A stretch of 52,795 bases of DNA from Lachnospiraceae bacterium (GTDB lineage Bacteria; Bacillota; Clostridia; Lachnospirales; Lachnospiraceae). The notes beneath the pieces were generated by a model that was given only the letters and a program-made list of their open reading frames with translations, was not told the DNA's origin and made no database searches. Made by a program: the position numbers and the translations under genes. Where the stretch lies: assembly GCA_017442585.1 (NCBI GenBank), contig JAFRZM010000023.1, positions 1 through 52,795 of the forward strand, given 5' to 3'. Below, one piece after another: positions 32,536 to 40,815 of this stretch; the first letter of the stretch is position 1, and each line of letters starts with the position of its first letter.

Positions 32536-33387
32536 ATGACAGATATATTAAAAGGCGCACCTGTTGCCAAGAAACTTAATGAAGAAATGAAAAACGACGT
32601 AGAAAGCTTAAAGGCAAAAGGTGTTACACCGACACTTGCAATTTTACGTGTGGGTGAAAGAGAAGACGATTTAAGCTATGAGCGTGGTGCGATGAAGCGC
32701 GCAGCTGAAGTGGGCGTAGAAGTTAAAAATGTGGTTTTGCCTGCTGATGTAGCAGAAGACGAATTCTTCAAGACACTTGAAAGATTAAATAATGATAATA
32801 ACGTACACGGTATCTTAATGTTCCGTCCGCTTCCAAAGCATATTGATGGAGAAAAGGCCAGAAAGATGCTTAAGGCTGAGAAAGATATCGACGGATGTAC
32901 AGACGGATCTTTGGCCGGCGTATTTACAAATACAAATATCGGTTTCCCACCTTGTACAGCAGAAGCTGCAATGAAGATATTAGAGTTTTATGATATAGAT
33001 CCTAAGGGTAAGAATGTTACAGTTATCGGCCGTTCTCTCGTAATCGGACGTCCTGTGGCGATGATGCTTATGCATAAGAATGCTACAGTTACGGTATGCC
33101 ATACAAGAACGATTGACGTGCCGTCTATTACCAGGAAGGCAGAGATTGTCATTGCGGCATCCGGTCAGATGGAATCTGTTAATAAAGATTATCTTTCCGA
33201 AGGCCAGACAGTTATCGACGTAGGTATCGGCTGGAATGAAGCAAAAGGAAAACTTTGCGGAGATGTATTATTTGAAGAGGCTGACGGACTTGTTGATAAA
33301 ATCACGCCTGTTCCCGGCGGTGTAGGTTCTGTTACTACAAGTGTGCTTATTTCTCACGTTGTTGAGGCAGCAAAGAGAGCAAATTAA
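32536..33387 (+). CDS. folD: Bifunctional methylenetetrahydrofolate dehydrogenase/methenyltetrahydrofolate cyclohydrolase
   Basis: Interconverts 5,10-methylene- and 10-formyl-tetrahydrofolate for one-carbon metabolism; cytoplasmic, 283 residues, the normal length. V-G-x-R-x-D-D-L-S-Y at about 40-49 stands where most FolD proteins have S-x-x-Y-V-x-x-K. K-D-I-D-G, P-C-T-A-E-A and the NADP-binding G-R-S-L-V-I-G-R-P are conserved, as is P-V-P-G-G-V-G-S-V-T near the end. The usual catalytic lysine after the tyrosine appears replaced or shifted (S-Y-E-R-G-A-M-K), a variation worth an alignment. The ATG at 32536 is best spaced (8 bases) from GAGG; an in-frame ATG at 32530 is too close. Confidence 0.93.
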   Translation: MTDILKGAPVAKKLNEEMKNDVESLKAKGVTPTLAILRVGEREDDLSYERGAMKRAAEVGVEVKNVVLPADVAEDEFFKTLERLNNDNNVHGILMFRPLPKHIDGEKARKMLKAEKDIDGCTDGSLAGVFTNTNIGFPPCTAEAAMKILEFYDIDPKGKNVTVIGRSLVIGRPVAMMLMHKNATVTVCHTRTIDVPSITRKAEIVIAASGQMESVNKDYLSEGQTVIDVGIGWNEAKGKLCGDVLFEEADGLVDKITPVPGGVGSVTTSVLISHVVEAAKRAN

Positions 33388-33449
33388 TATGAATTTGCGG
33401 GAGACCCCGCTGTATAAATATTGTTTAAAGTATATTTACTCTTATAACC

Positions 33450-33478
33450 TTTACAATTGGCATATAATAATGTAGAAT
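33450..33478 (+). promoter_or_regulatory. Probable promoter of murA
   Basis: TTTACA (33450-33455) and TAGAAT (33473-33478), 17 bases apart, leave a leader of about 100 bases before murA. An additional TATAAT at 33463-33468 lies inside the spacer. Confidence 0.5.
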
Positions 33479-33583
33479 ATAAGGGCTGTGACGGGTTTGG
33501 CAGGATTATAAATTGTTAAACTTTTGCCTAATTAGTCATAGTCGGGGGGAGATTAAGTCCATAATAGGAAGGATAGATTTCCG

Positions 33584-34852
33584 ATGGAAAATGATAACAG
33601 ACACATCTTCGTGAAAGGCGGTAAGCGTTTACAGGGCGAAGTTACAATAGAAGGATCTAAGAACTCAGCTCTTGTTTGTATGGCTGCATCGGCTCTTGCT
33701 GATAAGGATACAACAGTTACGCTTAACAACGTGCCTGACATTTCGGATGTATATGTAATGATAGATTTACTTCGTGCCTTGGGTAAGACAGTTACTTACG
33801 AGAACGAAGTGTTTAAGATAACCGGTGAATTAAAATATACGGAGCTTCCGAGGGAATTATGCGGATCAATCAGAGGATCGACATATTTCCTTGGAGTAAT
33901 GATGGCAGGTTTAAACCATGCGTACCTTGGTCTTCCGGGAGGAGACAGAATCGGTGCACGTCCTATTGATATCCATCTTGATAACCTTGAGATGATGGGT
34001 ATGAAGTACAAGATGGACGGTGGTGTCGTAGAAGGTACAGCGCCTAACGGTTTATCCGGACGCGATTTATTCTTAAGCTTCCCGTCTGTTGGTGCAACAT
34101 GTAATATCATCATGGCGGCATCACGTGCGAAGGGTAAGACTACGATAAGTAACTGCGCGAAGGAGCCTGAAATAGTAGACCTTGCGAACCTTCTTTCACA
34201 GATGGGCGTTAAGATTATCGGTGCAGGTTCCGATAAGATTACGATTTACGGTTCAGCTCCGATAAAAACAGACGTTGAACATGATGTTATATCAGATAGA
34301 ATCGAGACAGGTGTATTTATTACTGCCGTTGCGATAACAGGTGGCGATGCGGTTATTAAGAACTGTACACCTTACCATAACTATCCGCTTATATCGATGC
34401 TTTCAAAGGCCGGCGTATTTATCGAGGCAAATGATAATGAGATACACGTAGTAAGTACAGGCGATGTTAATGCATTAAAGATTACAACGATGCCTTTCCC
34501 GGGCGTTGCAACGGATCTTCAGCCGTTACTTACGGTACTTGCGCTTAAGGCAGACGGTATATCGACTATAACAGACCTTGTATTTCCGGAGAGATTCTCG
34601 TACATCTACGAGCTTGCCAAGATGGGTGCGAAATTGGAGCACAGCGGCAATACGGTTCGTATCACGGGTGTTAAACGTATTGACGGTACTAAGGTCGTAG
34701 GATCCGATATTAGAGCGGCTACAGCGCTTGTGTGTGCGGGACTTATGGCAGACGGTGTAACCGAAGTCGAAGGAATGCATCATATTGAGCGAGGCTATAA
34801 GGATTTCGTCGGAAAGCTTAAAAGTCTCGGTGCAGAAATAATGATTAAGTAG
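33584..34852 (+). CDS. murA: UDP-N-acetylglucosamine 1-carboxyvinyltransferase (MurA) with Asp at the catalytic Cys position
   Basis: Transfers enolpyruvate from phosphoenolpyruvate to UDP-GlcNAc, the first committed step of peptidoglycan synthesis; cytoplasmic, 422 residues. G-S-K-N-S-A-L (24-30), L-P-G-G-D-R-I-G-A-R-P (117-127), D-I-H-L-D-N-L-E and F-P-G-V-A-T-D-L-Q-P match the enolpyruvyl transferase fold. In most MurA proteins the loop reads P-G-G-C and the Cys (Cys115 in E. coli) is alkylated by fosfomycin. Here residue 121 is Asp, as in mycobacterial and chlamydial enzymes. Known biochemistry of such variants predicts an active but fosfomycin-insensitive enzyme. AAGGA precedes the ATG at a normal distance; a terminator follows. 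Confidence 0.93.
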   Translation: MENDNRHIFVKGGKRLQGEVTIEGSKNSALVCMAASALADKDTTVTLNNVPDISDVYVMIDLLRALGKTVTYENEVFKITGELKYTELPRELCGSIRGSTYFLGVMMAGLNHAYLGLPGGDRIGARPIDIHLDNLEMMGMKYKMDGGVVEGTAPNGLSGRDLFLSFPSVGATCNIIMAASRAKGKTTISNCAKEPEIVDLANLLSQMGVKIIGAGSDKITIYGSAPIKTDVEHDVISDRIETGVFITAVAITGGDAVIKNCTPYHNYPLISMLSKAGVFIEANDNEIHVVSTGDVNALKITTMPFPGVATDLQPLLTVLALKADGISTITDLVFPERFSYIYELAKMGAKLEHSGNTVRITGVKRIDGTKVVGSDIRAATALVCAGLMADGVTEVEGMHHIERGYKDFVGKLKSLGAEIMIK

Positions 34853-34856
34853 TATA

Positions 34857-34892
34857 ATAAAGCCATATACATTAAGTATGTGGCTTTTTTAT
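34857..34892 (+). terminator. Intrinsic terminator after murA
   Basis: AAAGCCATATAC (34859-34870) pairs with GTATGTGGCTTT (34876-34887), one G-U pair, followed by a T run. Confidence 0.88.
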
Positions 34893-34925
34893 TTTGCCGA
34901 TTTTACCGAAAAGAAGGAGGACATT

Positions 34926-35477
34926 ATGGAAAGATACGCAATAATCGTCGCAGACGGACTTGAAGAAGTAGAAGCGTTAACGGTAGTGGATTTATTAAGA
35001 AGTGCGAGCATAGAAATCGATATGGTATCGATAATGAGCGATATTAATATAAACGGCGCGCACGGAATCAATTTTAAAGCCGATAAGATGTTAAAGGAAG
35101 TAGCACTTAATTCTTATGCCGGAATCATACTCCCGGGCGGAATGGGCGGAGTTAATAATATAAAGAAGTGTACCGCTGTAATAGAAGCCTTAAAGGAGGA
35201 CAAAGCGTCTAACCGCTTGGTTGCTGCAATTTGTGCAGGACCGACGGTTCTTGGCGTAAATAATATGCTTGAAAGCGTAAAGGCTACGTGCTATCCGGGA
35301 TTAGAGGGTGAATTACTCGGAGCAAAGGTAAGCGAAGGAAAAGTCGTAGCAGATAAGAATATCATTACAAGTAAGGGTCCGGGAACTGCAATGGAATTTT
35401 CAATAGAGCTTGTGCGTTACATTAAAGGTGAAGAAGTGGCAGCATCTTTAACAGCAGGACTTATATATAACGTTTAA
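34926..35477 (+). CDS. DJ-1/PfpI (YajL-type) family protein
   Basis: A 183-residue cytoplasmic protein of the DJ-1 family. It has the N-terminal D-G-L-E-E-V-E-A (10-17) with the conserved Glu, the I-L-P-G-G-M-G-G loop near 68-75 and the nucleophile elbow A-A-I-C-A-G-P with Cys103. YajL/ThiJ relatives have been linked to protection against oxidative or glyoxal damage; some annotations call them 4-methyl-5(b-hydroxyethyl)-thiazole phosphate synthesis proteins, without good support. The ATG at 34926 is behind a strong AAGGAGG. nudC starts nine bases after the stop, so the two form an operon. Confidence 0.92.
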   Translation: MERYAIIVADGLEEVEALTVVDLLRSASIEIDMVSIMSDININGAHGINFKADKMLKEVALNSYAGIILPGGMGGVNNIKKCTAVIEALKEDKASNRLVAAICAGPTVLGVNNMLESVKATCYPGLEGELLGAKVSEGKVVADKNIITSKGPGTAMEFSIELVRYIKGEEVAASLTAGLIYNV

Positions 35478-35486
35478 GGAGATATC

Positions 35487-36329
35487 ATGTTTCAGGATAT
35501 AGAACCTAAGGTATTGCATAATGAATATGTAAATAAGAAGCCTGATAAAGACGATTTCGTGCTTTTTTCTACGGGTGAGAAGATTCTTATAAAACTTGTG
35601 GATGAAAAGCTTACGGTGCCGACAATTGCGGAGTGCGAGGGATTTGGCGAGTTTAGATATCTTTTGGCTGTAGATGATAGGGGATATTACGGAATAGAGC
35701 CTAAAGATGCGGATGAATTTGTTAGACTTATGGGTGAAAAGAGCTTTAACCTCGAAGATAAGTTTATAGTTCGCGGTAAAACTCCTGAGGATGTTGCTTT
35801 TGCCTTGGCTACGTGTTTTCATATTACGTCGTTTTATGAGAAGAATAAGTTCTGCGGTAAGTGTGGTACGAGATATAAGCACAGCGACAAGGAGCGCTCG
35901 CTTATATGTCCTTCTTGCGGACAAACGCTTTATCCTAGGCTTAATCCCGCAATGATAGTTGCGATAACGGATGGTGACAGAATTTTACTTAGCCGCTATG
36001 CGGGTGGATACTATAAGAGATATGCGCTTATTGCGGGATATTCCGAGATTGGCGAGACCATAGAAGGAACCGTGCATAGAGAAGTAATGGAAGAAACAGG
36101 ACTTAAGGTCAAGAATATCCGCTATTTCGCATCGCAGCCGTGGGCATTCACGCAGTCGCTTTTGATAGGATTTTTTGCGGAACTTGACGGAAGCGATAAG
36201 GTTGTGGTCAGCGATGAACTTTCTGAAGCTGTATGGTTTAAGAGAGAAGATATTCCGCGAGACGACTCAACCTTAAGCATGACCAAGACCATGATAGAGT
36301 ACTTTAGAAATCATCCGGAAGAGTTTTAA
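35487..36329 (+). CDS. nudC: NADH pyrophosphatase (Nudix hydrolase NudC)
   Basis: Hydrolyses NAD(H) to AMP and NMN(H), and in some bacteria removes NAD caps from RNA. The 280-residue protein has an N-terminal domain (1-115), a zinc ribbon with Cys123, Cys126, Cys141 and Cys144, then the Nudix box G-Y-S-E-I-G-E (184-190) through R-E-V-M-E-E-T-G-L (198-206). The NudC-specific S-Q-P-W-A-F-T-Q-S lies at 216-224. Length and order are typical. AAGGAG precedes the ATG. It is the last gene before a bidirectional terminator and shares an operon with the DJ-1 gene. Confidence 0.94.
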   Translation: MFQDIEPKVLHNEYVNKKPDKDDFVLFSTGEKILIKLVDEKLTVPTIAECEGFGEFRYLLAVDDRGYYGIEPKDADEFVRLMGEKSFNLEDKFIVRGKTPEDVAFALATCFHITSFYEKNKFCGKCGTRYKHSDKERSLICPSCGQTLYPRLNPAMIVAITDGDRILLSRYAGGYYKRYALIAGYSEIGETIEGTVHREVMEETGLKVKNIRYFASQPWAFTQSLLIGFFAELDGSDKVVVSDELSEAVWFKREDIPRDDSTLSMTKTMIEYFRNHPEEF

Positions 36330-36344
36330 TAATGATTTTCATAG

Positions 36345-36383
36345 AAAAAGAAGCCGGGGGCAAATGCCTTCGGCTTCTTTTAA
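36345..36383. terminator. Bidirectional terminator after nudC
   Basis: AAAGAAGCCG and its complement CGGCTTCTTT, extended by GGC/GCC inside, with a T tail on the plus strand and T-rich sequence on the minus strand. It lies between convergent genes. Confidence 0.85.
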
Positions 36384-36393
36384 AGTAAACAAC

Positions 36394-36747
36394 TTATCCA
36401 ATTTCAAATTTACTCTTCAATGCGCTTTCCGTGAAAGGCACTGCAAGAATCAGCATACTTATCTCGATAAGGAGAAAGACGCCGCATAGGGGTTCAACTT
36501 TATTAAGGAATAGTCTTAGCGGGAATAATCCGAAAATTATCGTAACGATCAAGAGCCTCTTACCCATCCAAAGGTAGAAACCACCGCATATCTTATGCGC
36601 ATAACGGGCTGTTTCAGAATCTCTTAAAGATCTTGCCGTTCTATAATACCGCTCTTTAGTTTTGATATTTGCTGCTGTGAGTTTTCTGCCCAACAGTACC
36701 ATCGTGATTGGCATCATCATCAGTAGCAAGGTTAGAACTATCCACAT
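36394..36747 (-). CDS. Small SdpI-like integral membrane protein
   Basis: A 117-residue membrane protein with three hydrophobic segments (about residues 1-20, 65-85 and 90-107). The middle stretch R-D-S-E-T-A-R-Y-A-H-K-I-C-G-G-F-Y-L-W-M-G resembles the conserved segment of the SdpI/DUF families (normally N-x-x-x-W-x-x-x-H-x-x-x-G). SdpI itself gives immunity to a killing factor in Bacillus; no toxin gene is adjacent, so that function is not claimed. The ATG at 36747 has GGTGG upstream; an in-frame TTG lies 18 bases earlier. Confidence 0.65.
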   Translation of the reverse strand: MWIVLTLLLMMMPITMVLLGRKLTAANIKTKERYYRTARSLRDSETARYAHKICGGFYLWMGKRLLIVTIIFGLFPLRLFLNKVEPLCGVFLLIEISMLILAVPFTESALKSKFEIG

Positions 36748-36953
36748 AATATAACCACCATTCAATATTATGAACCACTACATATTGTATTTCGGTGACT
36801 TTTGTGGATACTTTAGTTAAAATCAAAAAAATATTTTATTTCTTTCGGACTTGCATACACGTTAATATCAGATTATAACGAGCGCATTCATAAAATTCAA
36901 GAAATGTTAATTAATCAATCGGAATTATCTGAATAAATTCATATTGTATTTAT

Positions 36954-36982
36954 TGTATAAATTTCTCTAATCGATTATATTA
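36954..36982 (+). promoter_or_regulatory. Probable promoter of the duplicated lipoprotein gene
   Basis: TTGTAT (36954-36959) and TATATT (36977-36982) are 17 bases apart. A six-base inverted repeat TGTGAG/CTCACA (36989-37008) follows at the predicted start site and could be an operator or a 5' stem. Confidence 0.5.
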
Positions 36983-37034
36983 AAATTTGTGAGGGAGCAT
37001 TCTCACAGTCTATATATCGGGAGGAAACGTAATA

Positions 37035-38543
37035 ATGAAGAACAAGAGAATAATGCTTTTACTTGTAATTACTTTACTTATTGGATTGCTCGGATCTGCT
37101 TGCAGTATGCAAAAAGAAGCCGAGGAAAAAGAGCAGCAAATTTACCTTTTCGGTGAATTTGAGCACTCTAATCCGGACATGCAAGATCAGATTTACGCAT
37201 GGTGGGATTATTTCTATCATGAAAAAGGGATGAGGCACTATTTTTGCGAAGATTCTTATTATGGAGCTGAGCTTTTAAATCTCTGGATGAAAGCTGATAA
37301 CGATGACATACTGAATGAAATGTATGATGATTTAGAAGGCACTCAGGCTCATTCTGAAGTATTTCTTGAATTTTATAAAAAGATAAAAGAAAACTGCCCG
37401 GAAACCATATTCCACGGAACGGACGTCGGCCACCAGTATTACAGCACCGGTGAAAGGTACTTAAAATATCTTGAAGATAACGGGCTTAAAGATTCAAAAC
37501 AATATGAATTAACAATTGAAAGTATTAATCAGGGTAAGGAATTCTATGATATTCGCGATAACAAAAATGAGCATGACGGTTATGAGTATCGTGAAAATAA
37601 AATGGTAGAAAACTTCTTACGTGAACTTGAAACTGTGGGAGAAGGAGAAAGTATATTCGGCTCATACGGTGCATCGCATGTTGAATTGAATGGTTATGGC
37701 TGGTATTGGGACGGAGAGAATCCGATGTTCGATTGTATGTCTGTTCAGTTAAGAAAAGATCTTGGCGAACGTCTTAATATAATAATGTCATATAGCTATC
37801 ATGAAGTTCTTCCGCCAAGTGAGGAAGAGAAAGCGCAAGCTTCTTCAAATCAGAAAATATATATTTTCGGAGAGTACTATCATGGTAATCCGGTAATGCA
37901 AGACCAGATATATGCGTGGTGGGATTATTTTTACCATGAAAAGGGAATGAGACACTATTTCCTTGAGGGATCGTTCTTTGAAGCAGAATATTTAAATCTT
38001 TGGATGAAAGCGGACAATGATGAGATATTAGATCAATTATACGAAGACTTTGAAGGAACCGCGATGCATTCCGAAGTTATGATGGATTTTCTAAAGAAAA
38101 TAAAGGAAAATTGTCCTGAAACCGTATTCCACGGAACAGACGTCGGTCACCAGTTTTGGAATATGGGCAAAAGATATCTTGAGTATCTCGAAGATAATGA
38201 TATGAAAGATACCGAAAAGTATAAAATAGCACTTGAAAACTTTAAACAAGGTGAAGAATACTATAAAGATTTTGAGAATTATGATGACGATGATGACGGA
38301 TATCGTGAGAAAATGATGGTGCAAAATTTCCTTCGCGAGCTTGGAACACTTGATGAAAACGAGAGCGTATTTGGATCGTACGGTGGAGCTCATACCGAGA
38401 TGGACGGATGGGTATATTCGAGTGACGGATCGTGTGATTGTATGACTTTCCAATTAAGAAAGCATCTCCATGAGAGGCTTAACGTAATACAGTTTTATGA
38501 TAAACACAAAATAGTTCCTTTAACTGCTGAGGATGAAAAATAG
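37035..38543 (+). CDS. Lipoprotein with two tandem GExxH-type domains, function unknown
   Basis: A 502-residue exported lipoprotein (lipobox L-G-S-A-C, Cys23). After a short linker it contains two highly similar domains, about residues 36-256 and 275-492, offset by 239 codons. Each begins with I-Y-L/I-F-G-E-x-x-H (His44, His283), then Q-I-Y-A-W-W-D-Y-F-Y-H-E-K-G-M-R-H-Y-F, N-L-W-M-K-A-D-N-D and C-P-E-T-x-F-H-G-T-D-V-G-H-Q. Each has S-Y-G-x-x-H (His215, His453) near its end. The GE-xx-H and late G-xx-H pattern recalls the erythromycin-esterase/ChaN/TIKI superfamily, which suggests a hydrolase or metal-dependent enzyme outside the cell; this is inference. The repeats diverge enough at the DNA level to be old. 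Confidence 0.75.
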   Translation: MKNKRIMLLLVITLLIGLLGSACSMQKEAEEKEQQIYLFGEFEHSNPDMQDQIYAWWDYFYHEKGMRHYFCEDSYYGAELLNLWMKADNDDILNEMYDDLEGTQAHSEVFLEFYKKIKENCPETIFHGTDVGHQYYSTGERYLKYLEDNGLKDSKQYELTIESINQGKEFYDIRDNKNEHDGYEYRENKMVENFLRELETVGEGESIFGSYGASHVELNGYGWYWDGENPMFDCMSVQLRKDLGERLNIIMSYSYHEVLPPSEEEKAQASSNQKIYIFGEYYHGNPVMQDQIYAWWDYFYHEKGMRHYFLEGSFFEAEYLNLWMKADNDEILDQLYEDFEGTAMHSEVMMDFLKKIKENCPETVFHGTDVGHQFWNMGKRYLEYLEDNDMKDTEKYKIALENFKQGEEYYKDFENYDDDDDGYREKMMVQNFLRELGTLDENESVFGSYGGAHTEMDGWVYSSDGSCDCMTFQLRKHLHERLNVIQFYDKHKIVPLTAEDEK

Positions 38544-38578
38544 CGTTAACAGAATAGGTGAGAGTAGGTATATAAGTA

Positions 38579-38615
38579 TAAAACCCTGCGGTGTGCATGC
38601 CGCAGGGTTTTGGGT
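38579..38615. terminator. Bidirectional terminator between the duplicated lipoprotein and galE
   Basis: AAAACCCTGCGG (38580-38591) pairs with CCGCAGGGTTTT (38600-38611) between convergent genes. Confidence 0.85.
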
Positions 38616-38632
38616 TTTAATAAGTCAATTCT

Positions 38633-39637
38633 TTATTTCTGATTCTTCTCAAAGTTCCAGCTGTCGCGGCACATATCGTCTACGGAAAGCTTTGTCTCCC
38701 AGTTAAGAAGCTTCTTGGCTTTTGTAGCATCTGCGTAGAATTCTGCGATATCGCCGTCTCGACGAGGCCCGATTACGTGAGGAACCTTGATGTTATTTAC
38801 GCGCTCGAAAGCATTTATAAGTTCAAGCACAGAAGTTCCGCGGCCGGATCCAAGATTGATGGCTTCTACACCGGCATTATTAAATGCATACTTTAATGCT
38901 GCAGCGTGGCCTTCCGCAAGGTCTACTACGTGGATGTAATCACGTACGCCCGAGCCGTCAACTGTTGGGTAATCATTACCGAATACCGTAACCTTCTCGC
39001 GAATGCCCTTAGCGGTCTGCGTGATGTAAGGCATTAAGTTATTCGGAATACCCTGCGGCTTTTCTCCGATTAATCCCGAAGGATCTGCACCGATTGGGTT
39101 AAAGTATCTTAAAAGTACAACCGACATGTCGGGATTTACCGCAGCGACGTCGGTCAAAATCTTTTCTATCATGAACTTTGTTGTGCCGTATGGATTTGTG
39201 CAATCACCCGTCTTCATTGTCTCTACATAAGGAATCGGGTTTAACGGACCGTATACCGTCGCAGATGAAGAGAAGATGATGCGTTTAACACCGTATTCAG
39301 CCATCGCTTCAAGTACGGTTAAAGTGATATCTATATTGTTTCTGTAATACATGCAAGGCTTTGCGACTGATTCGCCAACTGCCTTATATCCTGCAAAGTG
39401 AATTACAGCATCAAAATTTTCTTTCTTAAACATATCGAAAGTCTTATCGCGGTCGCAAAGGTCGATTTCATAGAATCCAACGCTTTTGCCTGCTATCTTT
39501 TCGATATTTGAAACAGCCTGCTTATCTGAGTTACTTAAGTTATCGGCGATTACAACGTCATAACCTTCTTTTAAAAGTGTTACCGCGGTGTGGCTTCCAA
39601 TGTAGCCTGCGCCACCTGTTAATAGAATTTTACTCAT
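38633..39637 (-). CDS. galE: UDP-glucose 4-epimerase
   Basis: Interconverts UDP-glucose and UDP-galactose with a bound NAD; cytoplasmic short-chain dehydrogenase fold, 334 residues. The NAD motif G-G-A-G-Y-I-G-S-H is at 8-16, A-D-N-L-S-N near 31, S-S-S-A-T-V-Y-G near 122 and the catalytic pair Y-G-T-T-K near 149-153. V-R-D-Y-I-H-V-V-D-L-A is also present. The start is fixed by GGAGGATG upstream. It is separate from galK in this window but would complete UDP-galactose handling for exopolysaccharide or galactose use. Confidence 0.96.
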   Translation of the reverse strand: MSKILLTGGAGYIGSHTAVTLLKEGYDVVIADNLSNSDKQAVSNIEKIAGKSVGFYEIDLCDRDKTFDMFKKENFDAVIHFAGYKAVGESVAKPCMYYRNNIDITLTVLEAMAEYGVKRIIFSSSATVYGPLNPIPYVETMKTGDCTNPYGTTKFMIEKILTDVAAVNPDMSVVLLRYFNPIGADPSGLIGEKPQGIPNNLMPYITQTAKGIREKVTVFGNDYPTVDGSGVRDYIHVVDLAEGHAAALKYAFNNAGVEAINLGSGRGTSVLELINAFERVNNIKVPHVIGPRRDGDIAEFYADATKAKKLLNWETKLSVDDMCRDSWNFEKNQK

Positions 39638-39698
39638 TTACTCATCCTCCATTTCATTGAGCCTATATTATAACACATGGAAAGAAGTAAGTACATAT

Positions 39699-40667
39699 CT
39701 ATATGTATTTGGCTGACTGTGTGGCTGACTGTGACAAGATTCCCTGCGCGAGGTCGATGAAATCCTTCGCTGCCTTTGAAAGATATCTGTCTTTATTAAA
39801 AGCGATTGCCAGGTGCTCTGTCGTAGCCTTTGTACCCAAAGGATAGTAGTCCATTAACGTGCCGCCTTCATCTACTGCGGAAAGCGTTGTCTCGCCTCGA
39901 AGAAACATCTCCGGATATACCGCAATTCCCAAGCCTTTTTTCGCCAGCGCGAATGCGGTCTGGATGTTCGCGGATTCACAGAATATATGCGGCACGATTC
40001 GGTGCTTTTTAAAGTAGGAGTCAATAATAGCCCTGATTCTGTCGCCCTTCTTTAATAATATGAAAGGTTCTTCTTTAAAGGCGGAGATATCTACCGCGGT
40101 TAAGAACTTTTGCCTCATATCTTCTGTGTTATCAGGAAAAAGCTTTTCCATGAAAGGCACCGGCACCGCGAGGAAGATTCTGTCGGATGATAATTCTCTA
40201 ACCTCCACATTCGGCGAAAAGAACGGTGAGAAACCTAATACCAAGTCGACGCTTCCGTGTGCGAGTAAGTCTTCCAAATCCACGGAGTTAGCTTCTTCTA
40301 TACGTATATTTACATTCGGATGTTCTTTCGTATACTGCGGAAGTAAAAGAGGCAAAAGCGCCTGACCTCTGGTGTAAGTGATGCCGATTGTAAGGTCGCC
40401 TTTACTGTCTCCGGAGAGGTCTTTTACCTCGTTTAAAAACTGCGAGTGCATATCCAGTATCTGTGTGCTGGTGTCGACTAAACGAGCCCCCGCGTATGTC
40501 AAAGTAAGAGACGGTGTTCTTTCAAAAAGCGGTGCGCCAATCTCTTCTTCAAGTTTGGTTATATGATTTGACAAAGCCTGCTGAGAAATGTGCAGTTTAT
40601 GCGCCGCGCGAGTGATATTCATCTCTTCTGCCGCCACAAGGAAATAATTTAGGTTGGTAAAATTCAT
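39699..40667 (-). CDS. LysR-family transcriptional regulator
   Basis: A 322-residue LysR protein. The first 60 residues hold the winged helix (N-L-N-Y-F-L-V-A-A-E-E-M-N-I-T-R-A-A, then S-Q-Q-A-L-S-N-H-I and F-E-R-T). The effector domain follows with G-D-L-T-I-G-I-T and G-S-V-D-L-V-L-G. The ATG at 40667 has AAAGGA upstream; an in-frame GTG 51 bases earlier is possible but not needed. It is divergent from the 2-oxoacid oxidoreductase operon and is probably its regulator. A perfect 16-base palindrome lies in its own leader. Confidence 0.9.
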   Translation of the reverse strand: MNFTNLNYFLVAAEEMNITRAAHKLHISQQALSNHITKLEEEIGAPLFERTPSLTLTYAGARLVDTSTQILDMHSQFLNEVKDLSGDSKGDLTIGITYTRGQALLPLLLPQYTKEHPNVNIRIEEANSVDLEDLLAHGSVDLVLGFSPFFSPNVEVRELSSDRIFLAVPVPFMEKLFPDNTEDMRQKFLTAVDISAFKEEPFILLKKGDRIRAIIDSYFKKHRIVPHIFCESANIQTAFALAKKGLGIAVYPEMFLRGETTLSAVDEGGTLMDYYPLGTKATTEHLAIAFNKDRYLSKAAKDFIDLAQGILSQSATQSAKYI

Positions 40668-40732
40668 AACGATGTCCTTTGCGTGTTCAAAAAATAGTGA
40701 CAAATAATTCATAAACACTTGAAATCAGTGAT

Positions 40733-40748
40733 TTAACAAGCTTGTTAA
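40733..40748. promoter_or_regulatory. Perfect 16-base palindrome, candidate operator
   Basis: TTAACAAGCTTGTTAA lies just downstream of the predicted start site of the LysR gene, a suitable place for autoregulation. Confidence 0.5.
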
Positions 40749-40761
40749 GAATCATAATATT

Positions 40762-40790
40762 ATAGTATAACGCTGATATTATAAAATCAA
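40762..40790 (-). promoter_or_regulatory. Promoter of the LysR gene
   Basis: On the minus strand TTGATT and TACTAT are 17 bases apart. Confidence 0.6.
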
Positions 40791-40815
40791 TATGACACAA
40801 CAAAAAAGTTGTTGA

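Noticed and set aside
37035-38543. Recent gene duplication or assembly duplication within the lipoprotein gene
   Set aside because: The two copies differ at many bases and by small insertions, so this is an old duplication and not an artefact.
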